A stretch of DNA of 64,000 bases, from positions 15,500 to 79,499 of the forward strand of contig JAKVBF010000016.1 in the NCBI GenBank assembly GCA_022447555.1. Reading direction: 5' to 3'. Origin of the DNA: Mariniblastus sp. Its GTDB lineage: Bacteria; Planctomycetota; Planctomycetia; Pirellulales; Pirellulaceae. Both the position numbers and the translations under genes were made by a program. Under the pieces are notes generated by a model that saw only the letters and a list, made by a program, of their open reading frames with translations, was not told the DNA's origin and made no database searches. Below, piece by piece: positions 36,329 through 46,653 of this stretch. Numbering within the stretch: position 1 is the stretch's first letter; every line of letters begins with the position of its first letter.

Positions 36329-37711
36329 CTAATGGAGCGTTGTTTCACTGAGGAACCACAACGCTACGTTCATGTAAATCACAATCCCCACAATATCGAT
36401 GATCCCCGCAACAAACGGATTGCTCATCATGGCCGGGTCCAATCCCAGCCGTTCAAAAACGAGTGGCAATATAGAACCCGTTAAGGTTCCTGCCACCACC
36501 ACCAACAACAATGTAACGGGGACGACGAGCGCGACGACCATTCCATCGACGCCAGGGAAAAACAATGCGACCACGTATCCCAGCAGTCCTAGGCCGGTTC
36601 CCAGTAAGAGACCCATCCAAAGCTCCCGTATAATCACCTGAAACCAATCACCCAGCGTGATGTGGCCCCGCGAGAGTGCGGTAATGATTAACGTTGCAGA
36701 TTGACTCCCAGAATTCCCGCCACTACTGATCACCAGCGGAATAAATGACACCAACCAGACATATTTGGTAAGCGTATTGTCGTAAGCTTCCAATGCAAAC
36801 GCAGTAAGAAGCGCAAAGAAAAAGAGAATCATCAACCATACACCACGCTTCCAACTTAAAGTCAGCACCGAGGTCCTGAGGTAGGTCTCATCTAGGGGAT
36901 TCACTGCTCCCATTTGATGCGCGTCCTCTGTAGCCTCCTCTTGAACGACATCAATAATATCGTCATGCGTAATGATTCCGAGCATTTTGCGTTCGTCCTC
37001 GACAACCGGAATCGCCAGCAAATCCATTTTGGCAACCTTATCCACGACGTCTTCTTGATCCTCAAGAGGCGCGCATGTGACGAGATCGGTCTCCATAATC
37101 TCCGCCAATTTCGTTTCGGGATTTCGCATACCTTCGAGCAACTGCCGAGCGGAAACCAGCCCCAGTAAATGGTCCTCGTCATCCAACACATAAAGGTAAT
37201 AGATCGTTTCGTATTCCTCCGACTGCCTCCCAATCTCGGCAATCGCTTGTTGAATCGTGAGTTGACCACCCAGTTTGGCAAATTCTGAGGTCATCACTGC
37301 GCCGGCGGTCGCCTCTGGGTATTGACTCAACCGCAAGTAATCCCTGCGTTCCTCCGCTGGAATCCGACTCAACAAATCCTCAAGCAACGTTGTTTCGAGA
37401 TCTTGAAGGATGTCAGCTCGATCGTCAGGAGCCATATCGGCCACCAGCTGGGAAACCGTCTCGCGGTCCTGAGTATTGAGAATTTCTTCCTGTTTTTCTG
37501 TTGAGAAATACGAGAAAATTTGTGCCCGATTTTGCCCGTCGGTAAAAGACAGCACTTGCCAGGTCTCATCGGCCGTCAATCCCTCCATAAATTCTGCAGT
37601 ACGAGCGGGGTGCAGGGCGACACAAAATTCGCCCAATTCTTGCGCATTATTTTCCGCAAGCATTTCTCGCAATTCGGGAAGGTACAGAATGTTAAGCATG
37701 GTCCCAACCAT
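36329..37711 (-). CDS. mgtE: Magnesium transporter MgtE
   Basis: A 460-residue Mg2+ channel. The N-terminal helical superhelix domain (about 1-125, with IPAEERRDYLRLSQYPEATAGAVMT at its end) precedes two CBS domains (about 130-255; LGIITHDDIIDVVQEEATED closes the second). Five membrane helices follow (about 285-455), with SSGGNSGSQSATL and PFVAGIIDIVGIVIY lining the pore. These domains close the channel when cytoplasmic Mg2+ is high. The start could be ATG 37711 or the ATG at 37699, which has TGGGA upstream. It lies alone, convergent with the Gld-like operon. Confidence 0.95.
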   Translation of the reverse strand: MVGTMLNILYLPELREMLAENNAQELGEFCVALHPARTAEFMEGLTADETWQVLSFTDGQNRAQIFSYFSTEKQEEILNTQDRETVSQLVADMAPDDRADILQDLETTLLEDLLSRIPAEERRDYLRLSQYPEATAGAVMTSEFAKLGGQLTIQQAIAEIGRQSEEYETIYYLYVLDDEDHLLGLVSARQLLEGMRNPETKLAEIMETDLVTCAPLEDQEDVVDKVAKMDLLAIPVVEDERKMLGIITHDDIIDVVQEEATEDAHQMGAVNPLDETYLRTSVLTLSWKRGVWLMILFFFALLTAFALEAYDNTLTKYVWLVSFIPLVISSGGNSGSQSATLIITALSRGHITLGDWFQVIIRELWMGLLLGTGLGLLGYVVALFFPGVDGMVVALVVPVTLLLVVVAGTLTGSILPLVFERLGLDPAMMSNPFVAGIIDIVGIVIYMNVALWFLSETTLH

Positions 37712-37840
37712 TAGGAGGATGGTTCACGTTGTTGTTTCGTTTGAAAAGGTAGGACTTCTTTTGCAGGGTTTCCACCGAACAAAATAAACGACGGCTGAAA
37801 GTCATCAAAATCTTGTCTCAATGGTGGGGTCCGGCAAAAT

Positions 37841-39001
<1,161 letters not shown>

Positions 39002-39099
39002 AAAAATCGCTCTTTCCTTTAAGGATCAATTTTCGCCGAAGACAATTGTTTTACAATGTCTGAATCATTAAATCCGATCCGAATCCCCAATAGCCCACC

Positions 39100-39570
39100 G
39101 TGAAATACCAACCAAAACTCCATATCGTTCTATACCAACCGGAAATACCGCCCAATACGGGCGCCGTAGGCCGCACCTGTGTCGCTCTCGGCGCTAAGTT
39201 ATGGTTGGTCCGCCCCCTTGGCTTTCGTATGGATGAGAAAGCGTTACGCCGTGCTGGCCTGGATTACTGGCAACATTTGGATTGGGAAATCTGTGATACT
39301 TGGGAACACCTTGAGGCCTCGTTGGCCCCACGTAAACGAACTTTCTTTTTCTCGAGATTTGCGACCCGCTCTTACACCACGATCGCCTACAAACAGGCTG
39401 ATTGTCTGGTCTTTGGTAGTGAGACGACCGGATTGCCCAAAGCGATCACTGAACCCAACTCCGAAAACCTTCTACGGATTCCAACTGAATCGAATGTGCG
39501 CAGTTTAAATTTGGCGAGCGCCGTTGCAGTCGCCGGTTTCGAGGCAGCGAGACAAATCCATCTCGGTTAA
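39100..39570 (+). CDS. trmL: tRNA (cytidine/uridine-34 2'-O)-methyltransferase
   Basis: A 156-residue SPOUT-class methyltransferase that modifies the wobble base of tRNA-Leu. LYQPEIPPNTGAVGRTC, LWLVRPLGFRMDEKALRRAGLDYW, FGSETTGLPKAI and IPTESNVRSLNLASAVAVAGFEA form the trefoil-knot SAM site. Start is GTG 39100, as the next in-frame start would remove the first strand. Length matches TrmL. An initiator tRNA follows 145 bases later on the same strand. Confidence 0.95.
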   Translation: MKYQPKLHIVLYQPEIPPNTGAVGRTCVALGAKLWLVRPLGFRMDEKALRRAGLDYWQHLDWEICDTWEHLEASLAPRKRTFFFSRFATRSYTTIAYKQADCLVFGSETTGLPKAITEPNSENLLRIPTESNVRSLNLASAVAVAGFEAARQIHLG

Positions 39571-39682
39571 GCTCTTTTTCGCCCCGAATCTTTTAACCGG
39601 GAAATCGTGGACGCGCAAACCGTGGACGCCCCAGAAAACATTTTTTTGAGCCGTTCACCATTGAAAAAATCCCAATTTGCCC

Positions 39683-39710
39683 TTTTACGCTAGGGTGCCC
39701 CCGCTACAAT
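39683..39710 (+). promoter_or_regulatory. Possible promoter of the initiator tRNA
   Basis: A -10-like TACAAT at 39705-39710 ends five bases before the tRNA, with a weak -35-like TTTTAC at 39683-39688 at 16-base spacing. Position fits a stable-RNA promoter; the -35 match is weak. Confidence 0.35.
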
Positions 39711-39715
39711 AAGCT

Positions 39716-39789
<74 letters not shown>

Positions 39790-39829
39790 CTTCATCTCAG
39801 GAATCAATCAGACCAAATACTTATTGATC

Positions 39830-39860
39830 GGTTGGTGCCAATTGGCACTGACCTTTTTTT
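39830..39860 (+). terminator. Rho-independent terminator after tRNA-fMet
   Basis: Stem GGTTGGTGCC/GGCACTGACC (ten pairs, two of them G:U) with loop AATT is followed by seven T residues. It lies 41 bases after the tRNA. Confidence 0.88.
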
Positions 39861-39974
39861 ATAGTGGCTCGGATTTTATCCCTTTTTTAAGCCCATTCAC
39901 CTCGGCACCGAGCCCATCAACTAGAATTGCGCCAAGGCTATCTCACTTTCTCGGGCCTCGTTGAGTGACTTAAA

Positions 39975-40850
39975 ATGCAACTCAACTGCGTTTCGCACGC
40001 CTTACGAATGATTGCAGTCCGAACCAACGTTTTTAACCACTCATTAAAAATGCGTCGCAGTCAAACCGACATGAAAACCCCGAACCAACTACCGCTCGAT
40101 GCCGCAACGAAAAGTCCGGTTCACGCCTATGATCTTTTTATGTCCGCTGTAGCATTGGGTGCGTTGACCTTATTGGTTTGGCGTTTCGTGGAATACCGAG
40201 ATGTCGAGGTACGACACCTGTTGGGAATGTTTGATTATCTTTTCTGCGCCATTTTTTTTATGGATTATCTGCATAATATATATCGTGCTCAAAATCGCTG
40301 GCACTATGTCTTAACTTGGGGCCTTTTAGACCTTGCTTCTTCCATTCCGTTTCTCTCTTCCCTTAGGTTTCTTAGGGCGGGTCAACTCATACGGATCCTC
40401 ATGGCGATTCGATCGATCCGAATCCTACTTTTGATCATCTTAAAAGACCGCACAGCATCGACCGTCAGCGCGACGACCGTTCTCGGCATCCTTATGATCG
40501 TCGGAGCCTGTGTGGGGGTTTTACATTTTGAGCGATATGCACCGGGAGCCAACATCACCAATGCCAAAGACGTCGCTTGGTGGGCGGTCGTCACGACGTC
40601 CACCGTCGGTTACGGCGATTTTTATCCTGTGACCGTAGGAGGTCGTTTATTCGCCATCTTAATCATGTGTGTTGGGATTGGGCTCTTCGCGACTTTTGGC
40701 GGGGCATTGGTGAGTAAGATTATGAGGGGCAGAAAAACGCCACTTCCGGTCACGCCTGCAGAGCGCTACGAATTACTGATTCAACAAAACAAGGCAATTT
40801 TAGAACGGTTGGTAGCGCTTGAGAACAAACTCGATGCCAAGCCGGATTAG
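39975..40850 (+). CDS. Voltage-sensor type potassium channel
   Basis: A 291-residue membrane protein with the selectivity filter TVGYGD at 210-215. An S4-like helix with spaced arginines (RFLRAGQLIRILMAIRSIRILLL) lies at about 117-145, and two pore helices flank the filter. This is the six-helix Kv/Ion_trans arrangement. A C-terminal helix (ERYELLIQQNKAILERLVALENKL) probably forms a tetramerising coiled coil. The start is uncertain: ATG 39975, or an ATG at 40050 or 40071, which would remove a basic, non-membrane leader. It moves K+ across the cytoplasmic membrane. Its 3' end faces the lipoprotein gene. Confidence 0.9.
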   Translation: MQLNCVSHALRMIAVRTNVFNHSLKMRRSQTDMKTPNQLPLDAATKSPVHAYDLFMSAVALGALTLLVWRFVEYRDVEVRHLLGMFDYLFCAIFFMDYLHNIYRAQNRWHYVLTWGLLDLASSIPFLSSLRFLRAGQLIRILMAIRSIRILLLIILKDRTASTVSATTVLGILMIVGACVGVLHFERYAPGANITNAKDVAWWAVVTTSTVGYGDFYPVTVGGRLFAILIMCVGIGLFATFGGALVSKIMRGRKTPLPVTPAERYELLIQQNKAILERLVALENKLDAKPD

Positions 40851-40878
40851 TCAGCACCAGAAGACAAAGAAACCCCAA

Positions 40879-41376
40879 TTATCTTCCCGAAGGCTGTTGA
40901 TCCAAAACCAATTTGACTTGGTTTTGGCCAGGTTTTACTTCAATGTTCAGACCCGATGTCCGGTAATCAAAATATTTTCGGTGGAGCCTGAGCTCTGCCT
41001 CATGTTCCTTGTCATGATCGTGGTCATGATCAATTCCTGATGCATTCTCATCCACCTTTACGATGATCTCTTTTTTTGCCGCCAAATGGTTCGACGTCAA
41101 TTGGATAATCACGACGGAGTGCGTGCCCGTTACTGCTCCATCCCCCGGCTCGTAGGTACCGACGGTGAACGATCCATCCTCCGCGATTTTGCCACGCGCA
41201 TTGAGTTTATGTTCCGGGTTGTAAAATTCAACCGTTCCGAAATTTGGTTTCGTACCGTCAGCGAACTCAAGTTGACCCAATATCGGATGTGTCGGTACAC
41301 CGTTGGATCCGCATCCAACCAAGAAACATAAGGGCGCGATAATCGACCAGCACTGGAATCTAAACAATTGGTTCAT
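40879..41376 (-). CDS. Lipoprotein with transthyretin/carboxypeptidase-regulatory-like fold
   Basis: A 165-residue lipoprotein. ATG 41376 is chosen because GGAAGG precedes it and the product then begins with a lipoprotein signal (lipobox LVGC at 16-19). The mature part has the pattern GQLEFADGTKPNFGTVEFYN...GKIAEDGSFTVGTYEPGDGA, a short beta-sandwich of the transthyretin-like type that is common as a partner of DUF1559 proteins. A His/Asp-rich stretch (DHDHDHDKEHEAE) precedes a C-terminal strand. It lies 62 bases downstream of the DUF1559 gene, so one operon is likely. Function unknown. Confidence 0.78.
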   Translation of the reverse strand: MNQLFRFQCWSIIAPLCFLVGCGSNGVPTHPILGQLEFADGTKPNFGTVEFYNPEHKLNARGKIAEDGSFTVGTYEPGDGAVTGTHSVVIIQLTSNHLAAKKEIIVKVDENASGIDHDHDHDKEHEAELRLHRKYFDYRTSGLNIEVKPGQNQVKLVLDQQPSGR

Positions 41377-41438
41377 TCGTATCCTTCCCAAATGAAACAT
41401 CCATAGCCCACCTAAAACAAGGTTGTCCAAGGACTGAT

Positions 41439-42482
41439 TTAGTCATGAACCGTTGTCTGCTCGACTCGGCCTGCGTCAGCACGGTTACAAAGCTGACCCA
41501 GTGTGACGGTATCCGTAGAATTACGAAGCGTGCTGACACTTCCGTCAGCGGCGGTAAAGTTGCAAACCTGCGGATGCCAACTTCCGAATCCAAGAACGCC
41601 AGAAACGGGTTCATCCGACCGGGACAAAATCGGCACGCCCGGACCCCCAACACGAGAGAAGGCGGCACAATCTTCGCCATTATAGATTGCCCCGTTGTAG
41701 GGCATTTGGTTGAGGTTGTCTTTAAAAACGTGCAGTTCCCCGCAGAGAATGGTGTTACTGGTTCCATCGGTGATACTTTTGAAACCAACCTTATCAACCC
41801 AGTCGAGTTGCCCTGACGCTCGCTCCTTGGCTTGAGAGCTGATGATCACCCCGGTTCCATTACCACCGTAGTAATAATCTGTCTCGGCACCGATCGAACC
41901 GGGTGAGAGGTCACCGTGGTTACCTGCGTAGTCGCCCGTGGCACCTCCAGCCATATCAATTTCGATCCAACCTCCACAACCGCATGGAAGCTTGAATTCC
42001 ACCTCGGCGGTTTGTGGTGGCGCCTGTGCGTTTTCAAGTGATCTACGAGTTGGACAGATAAACACGTCGAGTGCACGATTTTTAACGTCATCTGGGTGAA
42101 GTTTAAACGAGAGGGAAAGATCCCATTGTCTGTAGAAATTTTCTTGTTCCAAGAATGGCAAGATCCTCACCATCCATGACGGCTCATCGGAACCCTTGTC
42201 GAAGGGGCTGACCGAATACATTTTCGGATAAAGGCGTGCGGGTGGAAACGCACCGAAGGAATCGTGAAAGTGATGCGTCGCGAGCCCAATTTGGCGCATC
42301 CGATTAAGGCAGTCGGTCCGACGTGCCGCTTCGCGCACCTGTTGAACTGCAGGCAGTAACATTCCGATCAAAATGCCAATGATTGCAATGACGACCAGAA
42401 GTTCGACCAGCGTAAAACCTGCCGGAGCGATTTTTCTCATTGGGCGGCCCGATTGATTCCCTTTGTTTTTCAAATGCTGCAT
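41439..42482 (-). CDS. DUF1559 prepilin-like protein
   Basis: A 347-residue protein of the DUF1559/SBP_bac_10 type. A type-IV prepilin N-terminus ([26 protein letters not shown]) is followed by the planctomycete core: [27 protein letters not shown], then the C-terminal [15 protein letters not shown]-like signature ([12 protein letters not shown]). The ATG at 42482 is taken as start; a TTG two codons upstream is possible. Such proteins are processed by prepilin peptidase and assembled into pseudopili or surface structures. No pilin assembly genes are nearby. The neighbouring lipoprotein is its usual partner. Confidence 0.93.
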   Translation of the reverse strand: MQHLKNKGNQSGRPMRKIAPAGFTLVELLVVIAIIGILIGMLLPAVQQVREAARRTDCLNRMRQIGLATHHFHDSFGAFPPARLYPKMYSVSPFDKGSDEPSWMVRILPFLEQENFYRQWDLSLSFKLHPDDVKNRALDVFICPTRRSLENAQAPPQTAEVEFKLPCGCGGWIEIDMAGGATGDYAGNHGDLSPGSIGAETDYYYGGNGTGVIISSQAKERASGQLDWVDKVGFKSITDGTSNTILCGELHVFKDNLNQMPYNGAIYNGEDCAAFSRVGGPGVPILSRSDEPVSGVLGFGSWHPQVCNFTAADGSVSTLRNSTDTVTLGQLCNRADAGRVEQTTVHD

Positions 42483-43266
42483 GACCAATCCGACCCAGAG
42501 AAGCGTTGCTTTCCACTAAAGCATAGAAGGAGTATTAGTATTGTCCTAATGAAGGGAAAAAGCAAATCTTTTTGATGGGATGACGTACAATCCTGCAAGA
42601 TACGCCTTCCAATTCTTTCCCCCGGAGCGATAGCTATCCAAACGCGGTTGATTGCCATCACTGTAATTTCCCTCAAAAAGGGACCTATTCCATTTGATTG
42701 CAGGCGCATTATCGGTCATTCATACCTTTTTTTTGGGTTACCTCCTTGGCGCTGGTTGTACGCCCCCCTGAAAGTGATCGCCAGCATGCTTTCTATGGGA
42801 CCCGCTAATTCGTTCGTGGCCTTGGCAAAAAGATGTTCAACCGAGACGAAACAGGGAAAATCCATATTTCCAAAGAGTTTGAATCGTCCATTAGTCTCCC
42901 CAGCAACGTGCTGCCCACGCCCCCTCTTAGGTCACCCAAGAAACAAAGAGGTCGCTGTGAAGGACGCCTAACAGTGGTTACGTTCGGAAGAACGGCGACC
43001 CATTAGCGGATCCGTAATAACCGGGTTTTGCAATCTACTTTCCACTCCTTCTTCGGACTTCATCAGCATGATTAGCCGATTCAGAGAGGTATTTCATAAA
43101 TCGCAAATTCCGGAAGGGTGCCCTATACCTTTATCGTTGGCCTACCTACAATTCGAGGCAGTTGTTCCAATTCGGCGTTCCTAGCTAGAACATAGAGCCC
43201 AACCCATATTGGCGTTTGCATCTGGCTGGGCGACTAACGCTTAAAACCCGTTGAGATTCAAGCAAC
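42483..43266. other. Intergenic region, no gene recognised
   Basis: About 780 bases between divergent genes. Short open frames (for example 42648-42971) have no family resemblance and odd composition. No RNA gene, terminator or repeat was seen. Confidence 0.45.
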
Positions 43267-44373
43267 ATGCAAAGCACGCCTCGTTTTATCATGATTGGTG
43301 GATTCCTAGGGGCTGGCAAAACCACGACGGTTTCCCGTTTAGCCCAACACTATCAAGAACAGGGACAAAACGTCATCATCGTCACCAATGATCAAGCTAC
43401 CGACTTGGTCGATACCAACATTCTTAGGTCCCAGGGTTATCGGGTTGGCGAAGTCGCGGGATCCTGTTTTTGCTGTAACTTCAATGAGTTGACTGCGACC
43501 GTGGAGCGTCTTGGCGATTCGCAACGTCCGGATGTAATCCTCGCTGAACCAGTCGGCAGTTGCACTGATCTTGTCGCAACGGTCATCCGGCCGCTACAGG
43601 AAATCTATTCCGAGCCACTCGAAATCGCCCCCTACGGTGTGATTGTCAAACCAAGCCATGGCAGCCGAATTTTGGGTCGGCAGAAAAAGGGAGGGTTTTC
43701 CCCGCAAGCGGAATATATTTTTCGTAAACAATTGGAGGAAGCGGACTTCGTGATCATCAATCGCATTGATGAATTGCTACCAGAAGAGGTGGCCTATCTA
43801 AGTCGACTGGTTGGAGAACATTTTGATGAGCGACCCGTCGTTGAAATCTCGGCAAAAACCGGGGCCGGTTTCGAGAATTTCTGTGCATTTCTTGGGCAGA
43901 GAGGCGACTTTGGCAGGCGTTTAATGGACGTTGACTACGATGTTTATGCCGAAGGTGAAGCGCAACTGGGTTGGTTAAATTGCCAACTCGACTTAACCGC
44001 TTCCGAACCGTTTGATTTAGACGCATACCTCCTCTCTTTATTAAACGAACTAAAAGACGATTTTGCTGAACGTGACTCCGAGACAGCACACTTGAAAGCC
44101 ATCGGCATGTCTGATGGTTACTATGCGGTGGCCAATCTTGTTTCTAGTCAGAACGATCCGCAGCTTTCCCTTCCCTCGCATTGCAAAACGCGTACAGCCA
44201 ATGTAGTCGTCAACGCGCGCGTCGCGATTGACCCGGAGTGTTTAACCGAATTAACCCGCAATGCCATTCAGTTGATGGCGGTCCCGATTGGTGCTGATGC
44301 TCACATCACCACATTACAAAGTTTTCGTCCCGGCCGCCCCGTACCCACTCACCGTATAGCCAGCTCGGACTGA
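43267..44373 (+). CDS. CobW/COG0523 family GTPase (metallochaperone type)
   Basis: A 368-residue G3E-family GTPase. Walker A GGFLGAGKT lies at 11-19, and a CxCC metal site (CFCC, 67-70) within EVAGSCFCCNF replaces the common GCICC. Switch regions are VILAEPVGSCTDLVAT near 93-108 and an IINRIDEL base-recognition motif (NKxD-like). The C-terminal half is a mixed domain specific to the family. CobW proteins bind Zn, Co or Fe and load them into enzymes. The client is unknown because no metal enzyme or zur-type site is adjacent. It stands alone. Confidence 0.9.
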   Translation: MQSTPRFIMIGGFLGAGKTTTVSRLAQHYQEQGQNVIIVTNDQATDLVDTNILRSQGYRVGEVAGSCFCCNFNELTATVERLGDSQRPDVILAEPVGSCTDLVATVIRPLQEIYSEPLEIAPYGVIVKPSHGSRILGRQKKGGFSPQAEYIFRKQLEEADFVIINRIDELLPEEVAYLSRLVGEHFDERPVVEISAKTGAGFENFCAFLGQRGDFGRRLMDVDYDVYAEGEAQLGWLNCQLDLTASEPFDLDAYLLSLLNELKDDFAERDSETAHLKAIGMSDGYYAVANLVSSQNDPQLSLPSHCKTRTANVVVNARVAIDPECLTELTRNAIQLMAVPIGADAHITTLQSFRPGRPVPTHRIASSD

Positions 44374-44794
44374 ACCTCTCAGACTGAACCCTTTTGGGCC
44401 GCCTAAAATTGTTAGGTTTAACCAGCAGATTGCGCGCTGTTCCGACTCACAAATCACGTTCATGATCGTTCTCTGCTCGAAATCTCCTGTCCGGGTGGTT
44501 CGATCAATTCCTGTGTGAGGGGCGGCCCACCGGTTCGCGGAGGGCCAAAACCTTAAAACACGCGGCAAAGGCTGTTCGACCTCTCCGTTTAATGAAATAA
44601 TTACCAAGCCGACCACAGTAATTCGAACGTTTGGGAAAGCAATTCAACCAATACCTCGTCTCGGCCAACGCGCAATTGCCAACCAACCATCGGAACTATA
44701 ATACCGGCTGCCCTACCCTCTCCACGTCAGGCAAAGTGGGGTCATGCGGTAACCAACGGCGATCAAAAAGACACCCTTAGCTGAGGGCACCATC
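44374..44794. other. Intergenic region, no gene recognised
   Basis: About 420 bases upstream of the YHYH-protein gene. A small hairpin (CCCT-N6-AGGG at 44773-44786) overlaps the likely ribosome site of that gene, which could reduce its translation. Nothing else was seen. Confidence 0.4.
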
Positions 44795-45991
44795 ATGGAA
44801 TTATGCAAATACATCTTCTTCTTACTTTTGTGCTTTCCCGTTCCTGAGTTGTTTGCTCACGATACGAACAATCACCACGGGACCGGTCCGGCTTCGGTCC
44901 GTCAATGGACACTCGCCTCTGGGGTGACGGGTTTTCGAGGGGTGCTTGAATCGTATCAACACGAATATGCCAGGATACGCCTCGATACAGGTCGATTGAT
45001 ACGCATTGCTCATCATCAACTCTCACAAAAAGACCAAGCTTGGATCGCAGAGAGACAAGCTTATCTCCGGCACGTAAATGGTCTTTCGGCCAAAGTCTTT
45101 TATACCCCTTTCGAACAGGTCCTATCCGAAGCGAGATGGGACGGACCCAAGCTTGCAAAACATTTCAAGCCTTTCAGTAAGCAATTACGCTTTCATTGGG
45201 ATAACCATTATTTTTACGTCGAGTCAAACGGATTGCCCAGTCACGCGATGATGGTCGGCATCCGTTCGTGGCAGCAGCAAATCCCTATCCCCCAGGCTTA
45301 CGTGGGTGAAAATGCATGGATGATTCCCCTTCACCCAACTCCCGCCCCCAATCCCATCTCCACCAGAAACAAATTCCTCCGAGGGGCAATCGCATTAGCC
45401 GTCAATGGGGTTCCCATTTTCAATCCGCTTAATAATCGAGGAGATGACGCCTCTCTCGCAGGGGAACTGGACGAATACGGAGGCCACTGTGGCAAAGCCG
45501 ATGACTATCACTACCACCTGCCTCCCATACATCTACAAACCAGCATCCAACCGGGAAATCCCATCGCCTATGCGTTAGATGGCTATCCAATACTCGGGCT
45601 ACAGACTCGCGAGGAATCCGAAGCGTCACCCCTCGACTGGATGAATGGCCATAAAGATCGAAAAGGTAATTACCATTACCACGCCACTCTCAGATACCCC
45701 TACTTGAACGGCGGATTTTACGGCCGCGTCAACCACCGCGGTGACCAAGTTTCCCCCCAACCACGGTCTCAACCACTGCGCCCCGCCGGAGAGCCACTAA
45801 GCGGCGCGACCATTACCCATTTTAATCGTTCCACCGACGGCAAACGAGTGTCGCTCCGATACAAGCGCAACGGAGAAACAGGTACCATGCAATACGAGAC
45901 AGACGATTTCAAAACGTATCTTTTTCGCTACGACACCGGAAACCGCCAACCCCGAACCGAGACATACCGTCTACGGCCCACAAAACGTTAG
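44795..45991 (+). CDS. YHYH domain exported protein with SHD1-like N-terminus
   Basis: A 398-residue protein with a signal peptide (ending near FAHD). Residues 35-90 resemble the SHD1/SLA1-type module used by planctomycetes (WTLASGVTGFRGVLES...RLDTGRLIRIAHHQLSQKDQAWI). The YHYH domain follows: GGHCGKADDYHYH with YHYH at 238-241 and NYHYHATLRYPY with YHYH at 293-296. HHQ and HCG residues give a His-rich metal-like cluster. The family is of unknown activity and often secreted. It lies 58 bases upstream of the RidA lipoprotein gene on the same strand, so one operon is possible. Confidence 0.88.
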   Translation: MELCKYIFFLLLCFPVPELFAHDTNNHHGTGPASVRQWTLASGVTGFRGVLESYQHEYARIRLDTGRLIRIAHHQLSQKDQAWIAERQAYLRHVNGLSAKVFYTPFEQVLSEARWDGPKLAKHFKPFSKQLRFHWDNHYFYVESNGLPSHAMMVGIRSWQQQIPIPQAYVGENAWMIPLHPTPAPNPISTRNKFLRGAIALAVNGVPIFNPLNNRGDDASLAGELDEYGGHCGKADDYHYHLPPIHLQTSIQPGNPIAYALDGYPILGLQTREESEASPLDWMNGHKDRKGNYHYHATLRYPYLNGGFYGRVNHRGDQVSPQPRSQPLRPAGEPLSGATITHFNRSTDGKRVSLRYKRNGETGTMQYETDDFKTYLFRYDTGNRQPRTETYRLRPTKR

Positions 45992-46049
45992 CTCGAATTA
46001 CTGCCTAAACAAAACTACAAAACCAAAAACATGAACGGATAATGAACCC

Positions 46050-46541
46050 ATGAAACATATAACCAACACATTACTACTTGGAATTTTGCTCTTAACCGCA
46101 TGTCAGAACGAGAAGGTTCAGCCATCAACCAGTCTTCCCCCGGGGCCAGAAGTTAACTACCTAAGCTCAGCAGAAACAGAGAGCCTGAAACTTCCCTTTT
46201 CCGATGCCGTTCGCGTAGGTCAGCTGCTCTATTTATCGGGTCAAATCGGAAACCTGCCGGGAACGTTAAAACTTGCCGAGGGCGGTATTCAGGCCGAGAC
46301 GCATCAAGCGATGACCAACATCAAAACGATTCTTGAAGCAAACGGCTCTTCTTTAGATCATGTGTTCAAGGTTACCGTTATGCTGGCTGACATCGAAGAA
46401 TGGCCAGCGCTGAATGAAGTTTACGTAACCTATTTCCCGAATCATAAACCGGCCCGTAGCGCCTTTGCCGGCAGCGGCCTAGCCCTAAACGCTCGTTGCG
46501 AGATCGAAGTGATCGCCACACTAAGCCCGGGTCAAGAATAA
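46050..46541 (+). CDS. RidA family lipoprotein (exported enamine deaminase type)
   Basis: A 163-residue RidA/YjgF protein. The core (VRVGQLLYLSGQIGNLPGT, TNIKTILEANGSSLDHVFKVTVMLAD, KPARSAFAGSGLALNARCEIEVIATL) matches the trimeric RidA fold, with the Arg of ARCEIE and KPARSAF at the active site. A lipoprotein signal with lipobox LLTAC (Cys 18) precedes it, so unlike classical RidA it should be anchored outside the cytoplasm. RidA hydrolyses reactive 2-aminoacrylate/imine products of PLP enzymes. The next gene is a Tat-like SelA-fold PLP enzyme, 112 bases downstream. An extracytoplasmic imine-removal pair is a reasonable inference. Confidence 0.85.
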   Translation: MKHITNTLLLGILLLTACQNEKVQPSTSLPPGPEVNYLSSAETESLKLPFSDAVRVGQLLYLSGQIGNLPGTLKLAEGGIQAETHQAMTNIKTILEANGSSLDHVFKVTVMLADIEEWPALNEVYVTYFPNHKPARSAFAGSGLALNARCEIEVIATLSPGQE

Positions 46542-46653
46542 TCTCTAACCGTAATTCAGTAAGACAAATCAACTTTGGTTTAAAAAACGTCTGGGTGCTG
46601 GAATGGACTAAGCCCAAACGCTTGACGAAAACATCAAGGTAAGGACCAAACCT

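Noticed and set aside
42648-42971. A 107-codon open frame in the gap after the DUF1559 gene
   Set aside because: Cys/Pro/Arg composition and no domain or ribosome site.
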